Below are positions 1 to 5,005 of a stretch of DNA of 5,198 nt, piece by piece; position 1 is the first letter of the stretch; the number at the start of each line of letters is the position of its first letter. Under the pieces are notes generated by a model that did no database searches, had not been told where the DNA came from, and was given only the letters and a program-made list of their open reading frames with translations. The position numbers were made by a program, and so were the translations under genes. Source of the DNA: Clostridia bacterium (GTDB lineage: Bacteria > Bacillota_E > RBS10-35 > JAJYVN01); the NCBI GenBank assembly GCA_027335545.1, contig DAHWHV010000423.1:1-5198 (forward strand), read 5' to 3'.

Positions 1-631
1 CGGGGTCCTCGGGGGCCGGCGCGGCGTGGGGTGGCCGTCCATCGGCGATCACAGCGGCAGACGGGGGGCTGGGTGCCGCCGTCGGGGGCACGGCCGGCCG
101 TTCGTCGCGCGTCTGGCCCAATGCCTCGGCCACGGCCGCGACCAGCGCCCGGAGCACGGCGGCCTCCTGAGGAGCCCAGGCGGCCGCGTCGCGCCCGAGG
201 TAGACGGCGATGCCGGGCGTCGGTGTGCTCCCGTCTCGGCTGTGGCGGATCGCCAGCGCGCCCCAGAGCAGGGCGGGCGGCCACGGCCCGCCCGTGGCCG
301 CGGCGAGGTGCCGGGCCACGAGGTGGGCGAGGGCCTCGCTCTCGCGGCGGGGGACGAAGGGGTGGAGCACGCATGGCCGTGTCGGCGCAGCGGGATAGCT
401 TCCCGTGCGCAGAGCCAGGATGAGCCGGCCTGGGCCGCGATCCTCCAGCCCCACGTCCCCGCTGACGCGCGCGGCGACGCCCGCGCGCGCCAGCGCCGTG
501 CGCAAGGCGCGGGCCAGGCGCAGCAGTGCCTGGCCCGCGGGTGCCCCCGGGCCACTGCCAATGGGCTCGGCGACGAGATCGACGATCCCGCCCTCCCGGG
601 CTACTCCAAGGTCGAATGGTCGAGATGCCAT
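1..631 (-). CDS. hypothetical protein, 5' part only (runs off left edge)
   Basis: An uninterrupted minus-strand frame begins with ATG at 631-629 and stays open for 210 codons to the window edge, so the C-terminus is missing. A G-rich Shine-Dalgarno (GGGGAGGG) lies 9 nt upstream of the ATG, and third codon positions are strongly G/C, as in the other genes here. The product starts MASRPFDLGVAREGG. It has an Ala/Leu-rich amphipathic stretch at about residues 33-54 (GQALLRLARALRTALARAG), a PGIAVYLGR segment near residue 140, another Ala/Leu helix after it, and a Pro/Ala-rich linker from about residue 180 that suggests another domain beyond the edge. I do not recognise the family with confidence. 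The order of elements loosely recalls an Amidase_3 (N-acetylmuramoyl-L-alanine amidase) fold without its metal ligands, but this is only an inference. No signal peptide is visible. It is transcribed divergently from the SDR gene. Confidence 0.7.
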   Translation of the reverse strand, partial: MASRPFDLGVAREGGIVDLVAEPIGSGPGAPAGQALLRLARALRTALARAGVAARVSGDVGLEDRGPGRLILALRTGSYPAAPTRPCVLHPFVPRRESEALAHLVARHLAAATGGPWPPALLWGALAIRHSRDGSTPTPGIAVYLGRDAAAWAPQEAAVLRALVAAVAEALGQTRDERPAVPPTAAPSPPSAAVIADGRPPHAAPAPEDP

Positions 632-907
632 GTCGGTCCGCCCTCCCCACGCAGGCAGCGCCGTCGGCACGACGCCCGCACTGCAGGGCCCATGGCTATG
701 TCGGCGAACGAGGGTGCATCCATGCGGTCAGGCTCGCGGCCGTTGCGATCGCGCCGGGTGACGGTGCCGCTGGGCCGGAGGCAGGGGACCGGGGGTGGCG
801 GGCGCGCCGGCGGCGTCGGCGCCCGTGCGCCGCATGCCGGGCGGCGCCGCGCTCCGCGCTCAGGCGCGCAACGCCGCACCGGGGTGTCGGAGAGGGGTGG
901 GTGTCCC
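621..907. other. divergent intergenic region
   Basis: This stretch separates the left-edge gene (minus) from the SDR gene (plus), so both promoters should lie here. It is very GC-rich, and I could not find a convincing -35/-10 pair on either strand. One inverted repeat, CGGGCGC (799-805) with GCGCCCG (819-825), has a 13-nt loop; at this base composition it may be chance. Ribosome-binding sites are visible at both ends: GGGGAGGG reading minus, and GAGAGGGG about 10 nt before the SDR GTG. No credible small gene was seen. The interval is drawn to include the first codons of the left gene. Confidence 0.4.
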
Positions 908-1681
908 GTGGCGGGCGTCGGTTTGCAGGGGTGTCGGGCCCTGGTGACCGGCAGTTCCAGCGGGATCGGGCGCGTCATCGGTGTCGCCCTGGCCGGTGCC
1001 GGAGTCGATGTGGCCTTCAACTACCGGACCAACCGGGACGGGGCGGAGGCTGCGGCAGAGGAGGCGCGGGCCCACGGGGTGAGGGCCACCGCCCTGGAGG
1101 CGGATTGCGCCGAACCGGCGGCGAACCGCCGCCTGGTGGCCGAAGCCGCCCGGTCTCTGGGCGGACTGGAGATCCTGGTCAACAACGTGGGGGAGTTCGT
1201 CTTCAAGCGCCTGCGCCGTCACAGTCCGGAGGAGTTCGAACGGATCATCGCCGGGACCGTGGGGACGACCTTCCACGCTACGCAGGCCGTGCTTCCCCAC
1301 CTCCAGCGCGCCGGATTCGGCCGCGTGGTCAACATAGCGGCCGCGGGGGCGGAGACCGCCATGGGCGGGCTGCGGGAGGGGGCGCACCTGGCCGGGAAGG
1401 CGGGCGTGGTGTCCCTGACCCGCAGCTACGCCCTGGAAGAGGCGCGGACGACCCCGGCTGGCGGCATCACGTTCAACGCCGTCTCCCCGGGCATCATCGA
1501 GCAGCGGGAGACGGCGCGTGTCGCGGCGCTGGAACTGCAGGACCGGCAAAACCCCACCGGGCGGCCCGGGACCGGGGAGGATATCGCCGACGCCGTGCTG
1601 TTCCTCTGCCGTCGGGAGAGTTCGTTCATCAATGGGGCCGTCCTGGCCGTGACCGGGGGGTGGCAGGGCAATCTGGGGTGA
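908..1681 (+). CDS. SDR-family oxidoreductase with substituted catalytic residues
   Basis: The product is 257 aa, the usual length of a classical (FabG-like) short-chain dehydrogenase/reductase. It has the Rossmann nucleotide-binding motif TGSSSGIG (residues 14-21), an Arg after the second strand (NYRTN) that favours NADP(H), the NNVG motif (92-95, normally NNAG), and a C-terminal FINGAVLAVTGGW typical of the family. The active site is odd. The YxxxK motif reads HLAGK, so His160 (CAC) replaces the catalytic Tyr while Lys164 remains, and the Ser expected about 13 residues earlier falls in an Ala/Gly run (A144-A148). The fold and cofactor binding are therefore supported, but ordinary ketone/alcohol redox chemistry is doubtful; substrate unknown. 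GTG 908 is chosen because it has a GAGAGGGG Shine-Dalgarno about 10 nt upstream and places the Rossmann motif at the normal distance. The frame stays open far upstream, but that part does not look like protein. It is a single gene, convergent with the YunC-like gene. Confidence 0.92.
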   Translation: MAGVGLQGCRALVTGSSSGIGRVIGVALAGAGVDVAFNYRTNRDGAEAAAEEARAHGVRATALEADCAEPAANRRLVAEAARSLGGLEILVNNVGEFVFKRLRRHSPEEFERIIAGTVGTTFHATQAVLPHLQRAGFGRVVNIAAAGAETAMGGLREGAHLAGKAGVVSLTRSYALEEARTTPAGGITFNAVSPGIIEQRETARVAALELQDRQNPTGRPGTGEDIADAVLFLCRRESSFINGAVLAVTGGWQGNLG

Positions 1682-1691
1682 GGCCGGGCCT

Positions 1692-1747
1692 GGCGGGGTG
1701 CCGTGACGCGGCTGGTCGTCCGTGCCCCCGCCGTCGGTCCCGGGACC
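1692..1747. terminator. possible bidirectional terminator between convergent genes
   Basis: The 73-bp gap between the SDR stop and the YunC stop holds GGCGGGG (1692-1698), complementary to CCCCGCC (1726-1732), and a perfect 12-bp palindrome GGTCCCGGGACC (1736-1747). Either could fold in RNA from both strands. No T-run follows, so the call rests on position between convergent stops and on the symmetry. Confidence 0.35.
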
Positions 1748-1754
1748 CCGCAGC

Positions 1755-2093
1755 CTACCCCTCGCGCGGCGCCGCCATCGGGTCTCCGGCCGCCAGGAGG
1801 ACGCGCAGGGCGTCGGCGCCAGACATGCCCGCGTGCAGGCCGAGGGCGCCAGCCGCCGCGGTGACGCTCTCCAGGGGCTTCTCCAAGAGGTCCTCCACCG
1901 AGCGCACCCCCAGGGAGCGCCCGGCCACGATGTGGCGATGGCCGAGCAGGCGGTCCAACAGGTCGACATCCAGGGCGCCGCACATCAGAAAGCCCGCCGG
2001 TACCGTGGCGATCACCAGGCGTGTGCGCGGCAGCTCCACGGTGATCCCCACGACCGGGTGGCCGTCGACGGACAGGGGCAGCATGTGGACCAA
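1755..2093 (-). CDS. yunC: YunC-like DUF1805 domain protein
   Basis: The product is 112 aa and matches the small YunC/DUF1805 family along its full length. Visible family blocks are PLSVDGHPVVGITVELPRT near the N-terminus, the invariant-looking GFLMCGALDVDLL (residues 34-46), IVAGRSLGVRSVEDLLEKPLESVT (55-78) and the terminal GMSGADALRVLL (89-100). The biochemical role of the family is not established. No signal peptide or membrane segment is present, so it is probably cytosolic. Start choice: a TTG at 2093-2091 has a GAGGGGG Shine-Dalgarno 6 nt upstream and gives MVHMLPLSVDGH, which aligns with the usual short N-terminus of the family. The ATG three codons later (2084) is the alternative, with less ideal spacing. 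The stop is TAG at 1757-1755. It is divergent from the HAD hydrolase gene and convergent with the SDR gene, so it is probably monocistronic. Confidence 0.93.
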   Translation of the reverse strand: MVHMLPLSVDGHPVVGITVELPRTRLVIATVPAGFLMCGALDVDLLDRLLGHRHIVAGRSLGVRSVEDLLEKPLESVTAAAGALGLHAGMSGADALRVLLAAGDPMAAPREG

Positions 2094-2176
2094 GGATATC
2101 CCCCTCGAGGAACAGGTTGGCGCCACAGTATGCGTCGGTGGGAGGGTTGTGCGGGCCTCGCCCGAATCACGCTCAC
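2094..2176. promoter_or_regulatory. compact divergent start region with CCTCGAGG palindrome
   Basis: This short gap must serve both the YunC-like gene (minus) and the HAD gene (plus). The palindrome CCTCGAGG (2103-2110) supplies GAGG-type Shine-Dalgarno cores on both strands: GAGGGGG for the YunC TTG, and GAGG six nt before a plus-strand TTG at 2117. A second element, GGGAGGG (2140-2146), is followed by a small hairpin, CGGGC-CTC-GCCCG (2152-2164), before the HAD ATG at 2177. I see no clear -35/-10 pair. Promoters may lie inside the opposing coding regions or be non-consensus. Confidence 0.4.
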
Positions 2177-2848
2177 ATGTTGTTCTTCGATGTGGGAGAT
2201 ACCCTGGTCGAACGGGCCCGCGACGAGGCGACCTGCATTCTGGACGTGCTCGACCACCTCGGCGTACCACCTGAAGCGGCGCTGCGCCGGTGCGGGCTGG
2301 AGGCCATGGCGCACGCCTACCGGGCCGGTCTCTATGCCGCAGCCACCCGGGAGGGGGAGGACCGCCTCTGGCGGTCCCTGGCCCTCGCGTGCCTCCAGGG
2401 ATGGGCCGGCGGCGGTGAGGACGCAGTCGCCGCGTTGGCGCGCGCCCTGGCGGGGTATGCGGCGTGGTATCGGCCGGTCGCCGGCATGCTCGGACTCCTG
2501 GCGGACCTGCGCACCGCGGGGGCGGCCCTCGGGGTGGTCTCGAACTGGCCGCCGTCCCTGCCGGACCTCCTGGCGCACCACGGGTTCGGGGGCTTCCCCG
2601 TGCTGGCCTGTTCCGGGGTGCTCCGTTGCACCAAGCCCGATCCCCAGATCTTCCGTTGGGCGCTGGAGCGGGCAGGCGTGAGCGCCGCCACCTGCTGGCA
2701 CATCGGCGACGACGTGGACTGCGACTATCGGCCGGCCACCGCCCTGGGCCTGCGCGCGGTGCTGTGGGACCCTCGGGGGCGCCATCGGGGGGTGGGAATG
2801 CGGCGGGCCGGCGATGTGACCCAACTCCGGGGGATGCTCGGCCTGTAG
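2177..2848 (+). CDS. HAD-superfamily hydrolase
   Basis: The product is 223 aa with all four HAD motif regions: motif I FFDVGDTLV (nucleophile Asp5), motif II VVSNWP (Ser122), motif III KPDPQIF (Lys153) and motif IV HIGDDVDCDY (Asp178/Asp183). The segment between motifs I and II is helical, as in subfamily I caps. Motif I is DxGDT rather than DxDxT, so the usual Asp+2 general acid/base is Gly7; such DVG-type HADs occur, but their substrates are mostly unknown. It is probably a cytosolic phosphatase-like or dehalogenase-like enzyme, substrate not assignable. The start is uncertain. ATG 2177 places motif I right at the N-terminus, as is normal for the family, but has no close Shine-Dalgarno. An in-frame TTG at 2117 has GAGG six nt upstream and would add 20 residues (MAPQYASVGGLCGPRPNHAH), leaving only 23 bp to the divergent YunC start. 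The stop is TAG at 2846-2848. Confidence 0.92.
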   Translation: MLFFDVGDTLVERARDEATCILDVLDHLGVPPEAALRRCGLEAMAHAYRAGLYAAATREGEDRLWRSLALACLQGWAGGGEDAVAALARALAGYAAWYRPVAGMLGLLADLRTAGAALGVVSNWPPSLPDLLAHHGFGGFPVLACSGVLRCTKPDPQIFRWALERAGVSAATCWHIGDDVDCDYRPATALGLRAVLWDPRGRHRGVGMRRAGDVTQLRGMLGL

Positions 2849-2869
2849 GGCGGGCACGCACGAAGCCTT

Positions 2870-2900
2870 CCAAGTCGTGGCCAAGTCGTGGCCAAGTCGT
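2870..2900. repeat. 11-bp direct tandem repeat, about 2.8 copies
   Basis: The unit CCAAGTCGTGG occurs at 2870-2880 and 2881-2891, followed by a partial copy CCAAGTCGT at 2892-2900. The first two copies are identical. The array starts 21 nt after the HAD stop codon. At the joins the sequence contains the small palindrome TGGCCA. It is probably a slippage-type repeat; no function is evident. Confidence 0.9.
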
Positions 2901-3078
2901 ACCCGGATCGTGCCCTGCCGTCTCCACCGTCCCTGTGCTGTGGGGGACTCCGGAGCGCCCGCCGCCGCGGCCCTCCTGGCCCGAGCCCCCCTTCGTCGGT
3001 CCCGCGCGCTTGGTGACCTCGGGCGACGCCGGCCCAGGGGTTGGCCTTCCCGCCGTGCGCCAGCGTCGCGCGCCGCGG

Positions 3079-3126
3079 AGGACTCGAGTGGGGACTCGAT
3101 TGAGGACTCGAGTGAGGGCTCGAGTG
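3079..3126. repeat. 12-bp direct tandem repeat, four copies, palindromic core
   Basis: The four consecutive units are AGGACTCGAGTG (3079-3090), GGGACTCGATTG (3091-3102), AGGACTCGAGTG (3103-3114) and AGGGCTCGAGTG (3115-3126). Units 1 and 3 are identical and contain the 8-bp palindrome ACTCGAGT; unit 4 keeps CTCGAG and unit 2 has a broken palindrome. The array ends one base before a TAGAAT box and 40 bp before the transporter start. Iterated palindromes spaced by about one helical turn directly upstream of a promoter are what a multi-site operator looks like, although simple slippage could also produce the array. Confidence 0.9.
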
Positions 3127-3127
3127 T

Positions 3128-3133
3128 TAGAAT
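3128..3133 (+). promoter_or_regulatory. candidate -10 box for the small transporter gene
   Basis: TAGAAT matches the TATAAT consensus at 5 of 6 positions and sits in a rare AT-containing patch (TTAGAATTCA) of otherwise very GC-rich DNA, 33 bp before the transporter GTG. No good -35 hexamer lies 16-19 bp upstream, because the 12-bp repeats occupy that position. TTGAGG at 3100-3105 is 22 bp away, which is too far for standard sigma-A spacing. An activator-assisted promoter is possible. Confidence 0.4.
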
Positions 3134-3166
3134 TCACGGGATGCGGGGGTTCTCCGGGGAAGGGGT

Positions 3167-3544
3167 GTGCGCCGTTTGCGCCTCTGGCTCCCCACAGCCC
3201 TGGTGTCGATCGCGATCGGCGCCGTGGGACAGTTCCTGCTCAAACTGGCTGCCAGGTCGAATGGCTCTCTGTCGCTGTTCGGACCGGGGGCGGTGTCCTC
3301 CCTTCTTCGGCTGATCGTGAACCCCTACCTGCTTGTGGGCGTCCTCTGTTTCGTCACCAGCATGGTGCTCTGGGTGAAGGTCCTGGGGCGGGCGGAATTG
3401 AGCGTGGCCTACCCGCTGGTCAGTCTGGGGTACGTCGTGGTGATCGCCCTCTCGTGGGGGCTGTTGGGGGAACGGCTGAGCCTACGGCAGGCCGTGGCGG
3501 TCGGGGTGATCGTCTTCGGGGTGGTCCTCCTCGGGCGGGGCTGA
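3167..3544 (+). CDS. small four-TM transporter, SMR/EamA (DMT superfamily)
   Basis: The product is 125 aa with four hydrophobic segments, at about residues 7-29, 47-72, 78-100 and 106-123, the size and topology of small multidrug resistance-type proteins in the drug/metabolite transporter superfamily. The family pattern is clear in IGAVGQFLLKLAAR (TM1), LSVAYPLVSLGYVVVIALSW (TM3) and GERLSLRQAVAVGVIVFGVVLL (TM4). Aligned on the TM1 Lys (K26, matching EmrE K22), the position of the essential EmrE Glu14 is Gly18, so proton-coupled cationic drug efflux is unlikely. The sequence is closer in style to the ArnE/ArnF-like lipid-linked sugar flippase or general EamA branches. The substrate is unknown and the protein would act in the cytoplasmic membrane, probably as a dimer. 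GTG 3167 follows GGGGAAGGGG; an in-frame TTG at 3176 is also possible, with AAGGGG 10 nt upstream. Four 12-bp repeats and a TAGAAT box lie just upstream. Confidence 0.9.
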   Translation: MRRLRLWLPTALVSIAIGAVGQFLLKLAARSNGSLSLFGPGAVSSLLRLIVNPYLLVGVLCFVTSMVLWVKVLGRAELSVAYPLVSLGYVVVIALSWGLLGERLSLRQAVAVGVIVFGVVLLGRG

Positions 3545-3596
3545 CGCCGCCCGGGGCTGGCCGGACCACGGACGCGGGGAAGGCCGCGTGGCAGAG

Positions 3597-3635
3597 GCGG
3601 GTCCGCGGGGCTGCCACGCAGCCCCACGGACCCGC
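3597..3635. terminator. strong hairpin, likely transporter terminator
   Basis: The left arm GCGGGTCCGCGGGGCTGC (3597-3614) and right arm GCAGCCCCACGGACCCGC (3618-3635) pair over 18 positions with one mismatch, closed by a CAC loop. It starts 52 bp after the transporter stop. There is no T-run on either strand, so it is not a textbook intrinsic terminator, but position and stability make transcript-end formation or 3'-end protection the most likely role. Confidence 0.6.
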
Positions 3636-3708
3636 TAAGCGCATGCCCGGCGCCCCATGGCTCGAAGGCTCGGGGCCAAAGGCGCGCCGGCTCCTGGTGC
3701 GGGGCGCC

Positions 3709-3734
3709 GACCACCTCACCCGGGGTGGGTGGTC
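3709..3734. terminator. possible terminator hairpin between convergent genes
   Basis: GACCACC (3709-3715) pairs with GGTGGTC (3728-3734) and CACC (3717-3720) with GGTG (3724-3727), leaving one bulged T and a CGG loop: 11 base pairs in total. It lies about 135 nt beyond the stop of the minus-strand coat gene and could end that transcript. No T-run follows in either direction. Confidence 0.35.
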
Positions 3735-3851
3735 CGGGCGCGGCCCGCCTTCGGCCCCGGGCGTCGGCCCCGAGGCACCCAGGCGGCCGACCGGGGCCAT
3801 TGGCCCGGAGGGACTCGCCGCATCACAGCCCCGGGGTCCGGGGCCGGGGAA

Positions 3852-3881
3852 CCCCGCAGCCCCGGTACTAATACCGCGGGG
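3852..3881 (-). other. inverted repeat spanning the coat-gene stop codon
   Basis: CCCCGC (3852-3857) is complementary to GCGGGG (3876-3881), and an inner GGTA (3864-3867) pairs with TACC (3872-3875) around a CTAA loop that contains the complement of the TAG stop. The structure would place the stop codon in a hairpin loop. It may be chance in GC-rich DNA, or it may protect the 3' end. Confidence 0.35.
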
Positions 3882-4641
3882 AGACGGGCTGGGACCTGCG
3901 CGTGGACTCGGCGCTCCAGGTGTTCTCGCCGAGGTTGCGCCTGGAGCCGTCGGAGGCCTGGGCCCCGATGCCGACCGGACTGCCCCGGTCGTTCCAGTTC
4001 GCCCCTGGGGCCTCATGCCTCATACCCGTGCCGCCGTAGCGAGAGCCGCCGCCTGGATTGCTGTTGCCGCCCCGTTCCACCCCGCCGGGACCCGTGGCAA
4101 AGTTGTGCTCCGCCTCGAACCGCGTCCCGTCTGGGAGGTTGCGACCGGCCTCGAAGCTCACCCCGCCCCCGTAGGGCGTGGAGCCGCTGCCCCCGCGGTA
4201 GCCCGCGCCGGGGTTGGCGTAGCCCGTGCCGGAATTCGCGGAACCGGCTGCCGCGTAGCCGAAGCCGCCGGATTCCTGCCGCCATCCTGAGGGCTGACGC
4301 GTCTCCTCCCAGTCGCCCGAGGCGGGCGTCTCCCAGCCTTCGTGCCGCCTGTCGGCCGGGCCGCGCTCGGCTTCCTGATGGGTGTGCCAGAGGTGCTCCA
4401 TGCGGTGGCGCAGCGACTCGACCTCTCGGCGGTCGGCCGGATCGGTCCGATACTCTTTGCGGGCGTGCAGGAACTGCCACATGCGCCACTGGCTGCGCAG
4501 GGCGTCGTCGTGGTGCCGATGGAAGGTGTCGCGGCAACGCGCTTCGGCCGACTCCAGCACGGCCTGCATATACATCGTCGCCGAGGCCTTGCACCCGTCG
4601 AGCAGGTCATAGGCGATGTCTCGTTCGCTGAGATTCTGCAA
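3868..4641 (-). CDS. CotF-like spore coat protein with long Gly/Ser/Tyr-rich tail
   Basis: The product is 257 aa. Residues 1-92 form the CotF-type helical domain: LSERDIAYDLLDGCKASATMY (4-24), then AVLESAEARCRDTFHRHH, and further charged helices (to about LWHTHQEAERG). Residues about 103-257 are a low-complexity tail rich in Gly, Ser, Asn, Arg and aromatic residues, with GY-type motifs (GFGYAAAGS, GTGYANPGAGY) and two related segments, FEAGRNLPDG (163-172) and FEAEHNFATG (175-184). The usual CotF-like protein lacks such an extension. It is inferred to be a structural component of the spore coat, with a disordered tail suited to assembly or cross-linking. Start: TTG 4641-4639 has a GAAGGGGG Shine-Dalgarno 9 nt upstream and gives MQNLSERDIAYDLL, the normal family N-terminus. 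The frame continues upstream to an ATG at 4761, but that extension is not conserved-looking. The gene follows the 63-aa coat gene by 128 bp on the same strand, suggesting joint expression in the mother cell. The stop TAG is at 3870-3868. Confidence 0.88.
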   Translation of the reverse strand: MQNLSERDIAYDLLDGCKASATMYMQAVLESAEARCRDTFHRHHDDALRSQWRMWQFLHARKEYRTDPADRREVESLRHRMEHLWHTHQEAERGPADRRHEGWETPASGDWEETRQPSGWRQESGGFGYAAAGSANSGTGYANPGAGYRGGSGSTPYGGGVSFEAGRNLPDGTRFEAEHNFATGPGGVERGGNSNPGGGSRYGGTGMRHEAPGANWNDRGSPVGIGAQASDGSRRNLGENTWSAESTRRSQPVSPRY

Positions 4642-4769
4642 GGCAGGGGTCCCCCTTCGAGGTTCTTGGACGGCTCGGGCCACGGGGGCTTGGGTCCACT
4701 GTGGCCACTCCGGCGCTGGACGCGGCCAAGCGGCGTGCGCCGATGCCAGCAGGCGCCGCACCCGCGCCC
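4642..4769 (-). other. gap between the two coat genes
   Basis: This stretch of 128 bp separates the stop of the 63-aa coat gene from the TTG of the long-tailed one. It holds the GAAGGGGG Shine-Dalgarno (4651-4658, minus strand). I found no terminator hairpin with a T-run and no clear sigma-E or sigma-K promoter, so read-through from the upstream coat gene is possible. Confidence 0.4.
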
Positions 4770-4961
4770 TTAGTGCAGTAGGCCCATGAGTTGATCAATG
4801 TGCCGGTGGCTGGCCTGGACCGCCTGGCGGCAGAAGTCCCGCAACTCCGGGTCGCGCACCTGTTGCTCGTAGGCGCGCGCCTTGGTCGCACAGAGGACTT
4901 CGGCCTTGATGCACTCTTCGATGAATCCGGCTTCCTTGGTCGTCAGGCCCTGCGTCTCCAT
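4770..4961 (-). CDS. small CotF-like spore coat protein
   Basis: The product is 63 aa and fits the short spore-coat/CotF-like proteins of Firmicutes. The opening LTTKEAGFIEECIKAEVLCATKARAY and the following EQQVRDPELRDFCRQAVQASHRHIDQLMGLL form two amphipathic helices joined by a short DPEL turn. Cys residues at 17, 24 and 44 could support disulfide linkage in the mature coat. There is no signal peptide or membrane segment, consistent with synthesis in the mother-cell cytoplasm and deposition on the forespore; this location is inferred from the family. ATG 4961-4959 is preceded by GGGGGTGA about 4 nt upstream. The stop TAA is at 4772-4770. The gene lies just upstream of the long-tailed coat gene on the same strand and downstream of a 28-bp inverted repeat and a tandem repeat array. 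Confidence 0.9.
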   Translation of the reverse strand: METQGLTTKEAGFIEECIKAEVLCATKARAYEQQVRDPELRDFCRQAVQASHRHIDQLMGLLH

Positions 4962-4979
4962 GTCTTCACCCCCGGCGCC

Positions 4980-4984
4980 GTATG
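4980..4984 (-). promoter_or_regulatory. weak sporulation-type -10 candidate (CATAC)
   Basis: Reading the minus strand, CATAC occurs 18 nt before the 63-aa coat gene ATG. CATA is the start of the sigma-E/sigma-K -10 consensus in Bacillus. The rest of the box is not conserved, no convincing -35 was found, and the implied leader is very short. It is recorded as a candidate only because the gene is expected to be sporulation-controlled. Confidence 0.2.
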
Positions 4985-5005
4985 CTGTCCCCGTGGCGTC
5001 GATTT

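Larger units (their letters stand above)
2849..3166. other. intergenic region with two tandem-repeat clusters
   Basis: This stretch of 318 bp lies between the HAD stop and the transporter start. It holds an 11-bp tandem repeat (2870-2900) near the HAD end and a 12-bp tandem repeat (3079-3126) plus a -10-like box near the transporter end. The middle (about 2901-3078) is GC-rich. Open frames cross it, but none has a ribosome-binding site or protein-like composition. I found no T-run terminator for the HAD gene. Confidence 0.5.
3545..3867. other. convergent intergenic region rich in hairpins
   Basis: This stretch of 323 bp lies between the transporter stop and the coat-gene stop. It contains the 18-bp hairpin at 3597-3635, a smaller perfect stem ACGCGG/CCGCGT (3572-3577 with 3584-3589), a hairpin at 3709-3734, and a weak GGGCC-ATT-GGCCC at 3794-3806. 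It is extremely GC-rich. Open frames run through on both strands, but they lack a ribosome-binding site and recognisable protein content, so I call no gene here. Confidence 0.5.

Noticed and set aside
26..907. Long open frame extending the SDR gene upstream by nearly 300 codons
   Set aside because: The extension is Arg/Gly/Ala-rich without protein-like motifs, runs opposite the left-edge gene, and the SDR has a good GTG with Shine-Dalgarno at 908. GC-rich DNA leaves such frames open by chance.
2094..3137. Upstream extension of the YunC-like minus frame to an ATG at 3137
   Set aside because: It lies antisense to the whole HAD gene, is Arg/Pro/Gly-rich, and the YunC domain starts right after a strong Shine-Dalgarno and TTG at 2093.
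2901..3166. Guanidine-type riboswitch upstream of the SMR-like transporter
   Set aside because: I could not find the paired ACGR-loop hairpins or other conserved motifs, and the transporter lacks the Glu needed by guanidinium exporters.
2464..4290. 600-codon plus-strand open frame
   Set aside because: It crosses the HAD gene, two repeat arrays, the transporter and the coat gene out of frame, and its composition (Gly/Pro/Arg) is that of a shadow of GC-rich codons.
4642..4761. 40-codon N-terminal extension of the long-tailed coat protein
   Set aside because: CotF-like proteins begin close to the LSERD segment, and TTG 4641 has an ideal GAAGGGGG at 9 nt. The extension also has no clear ribosome-binding site.
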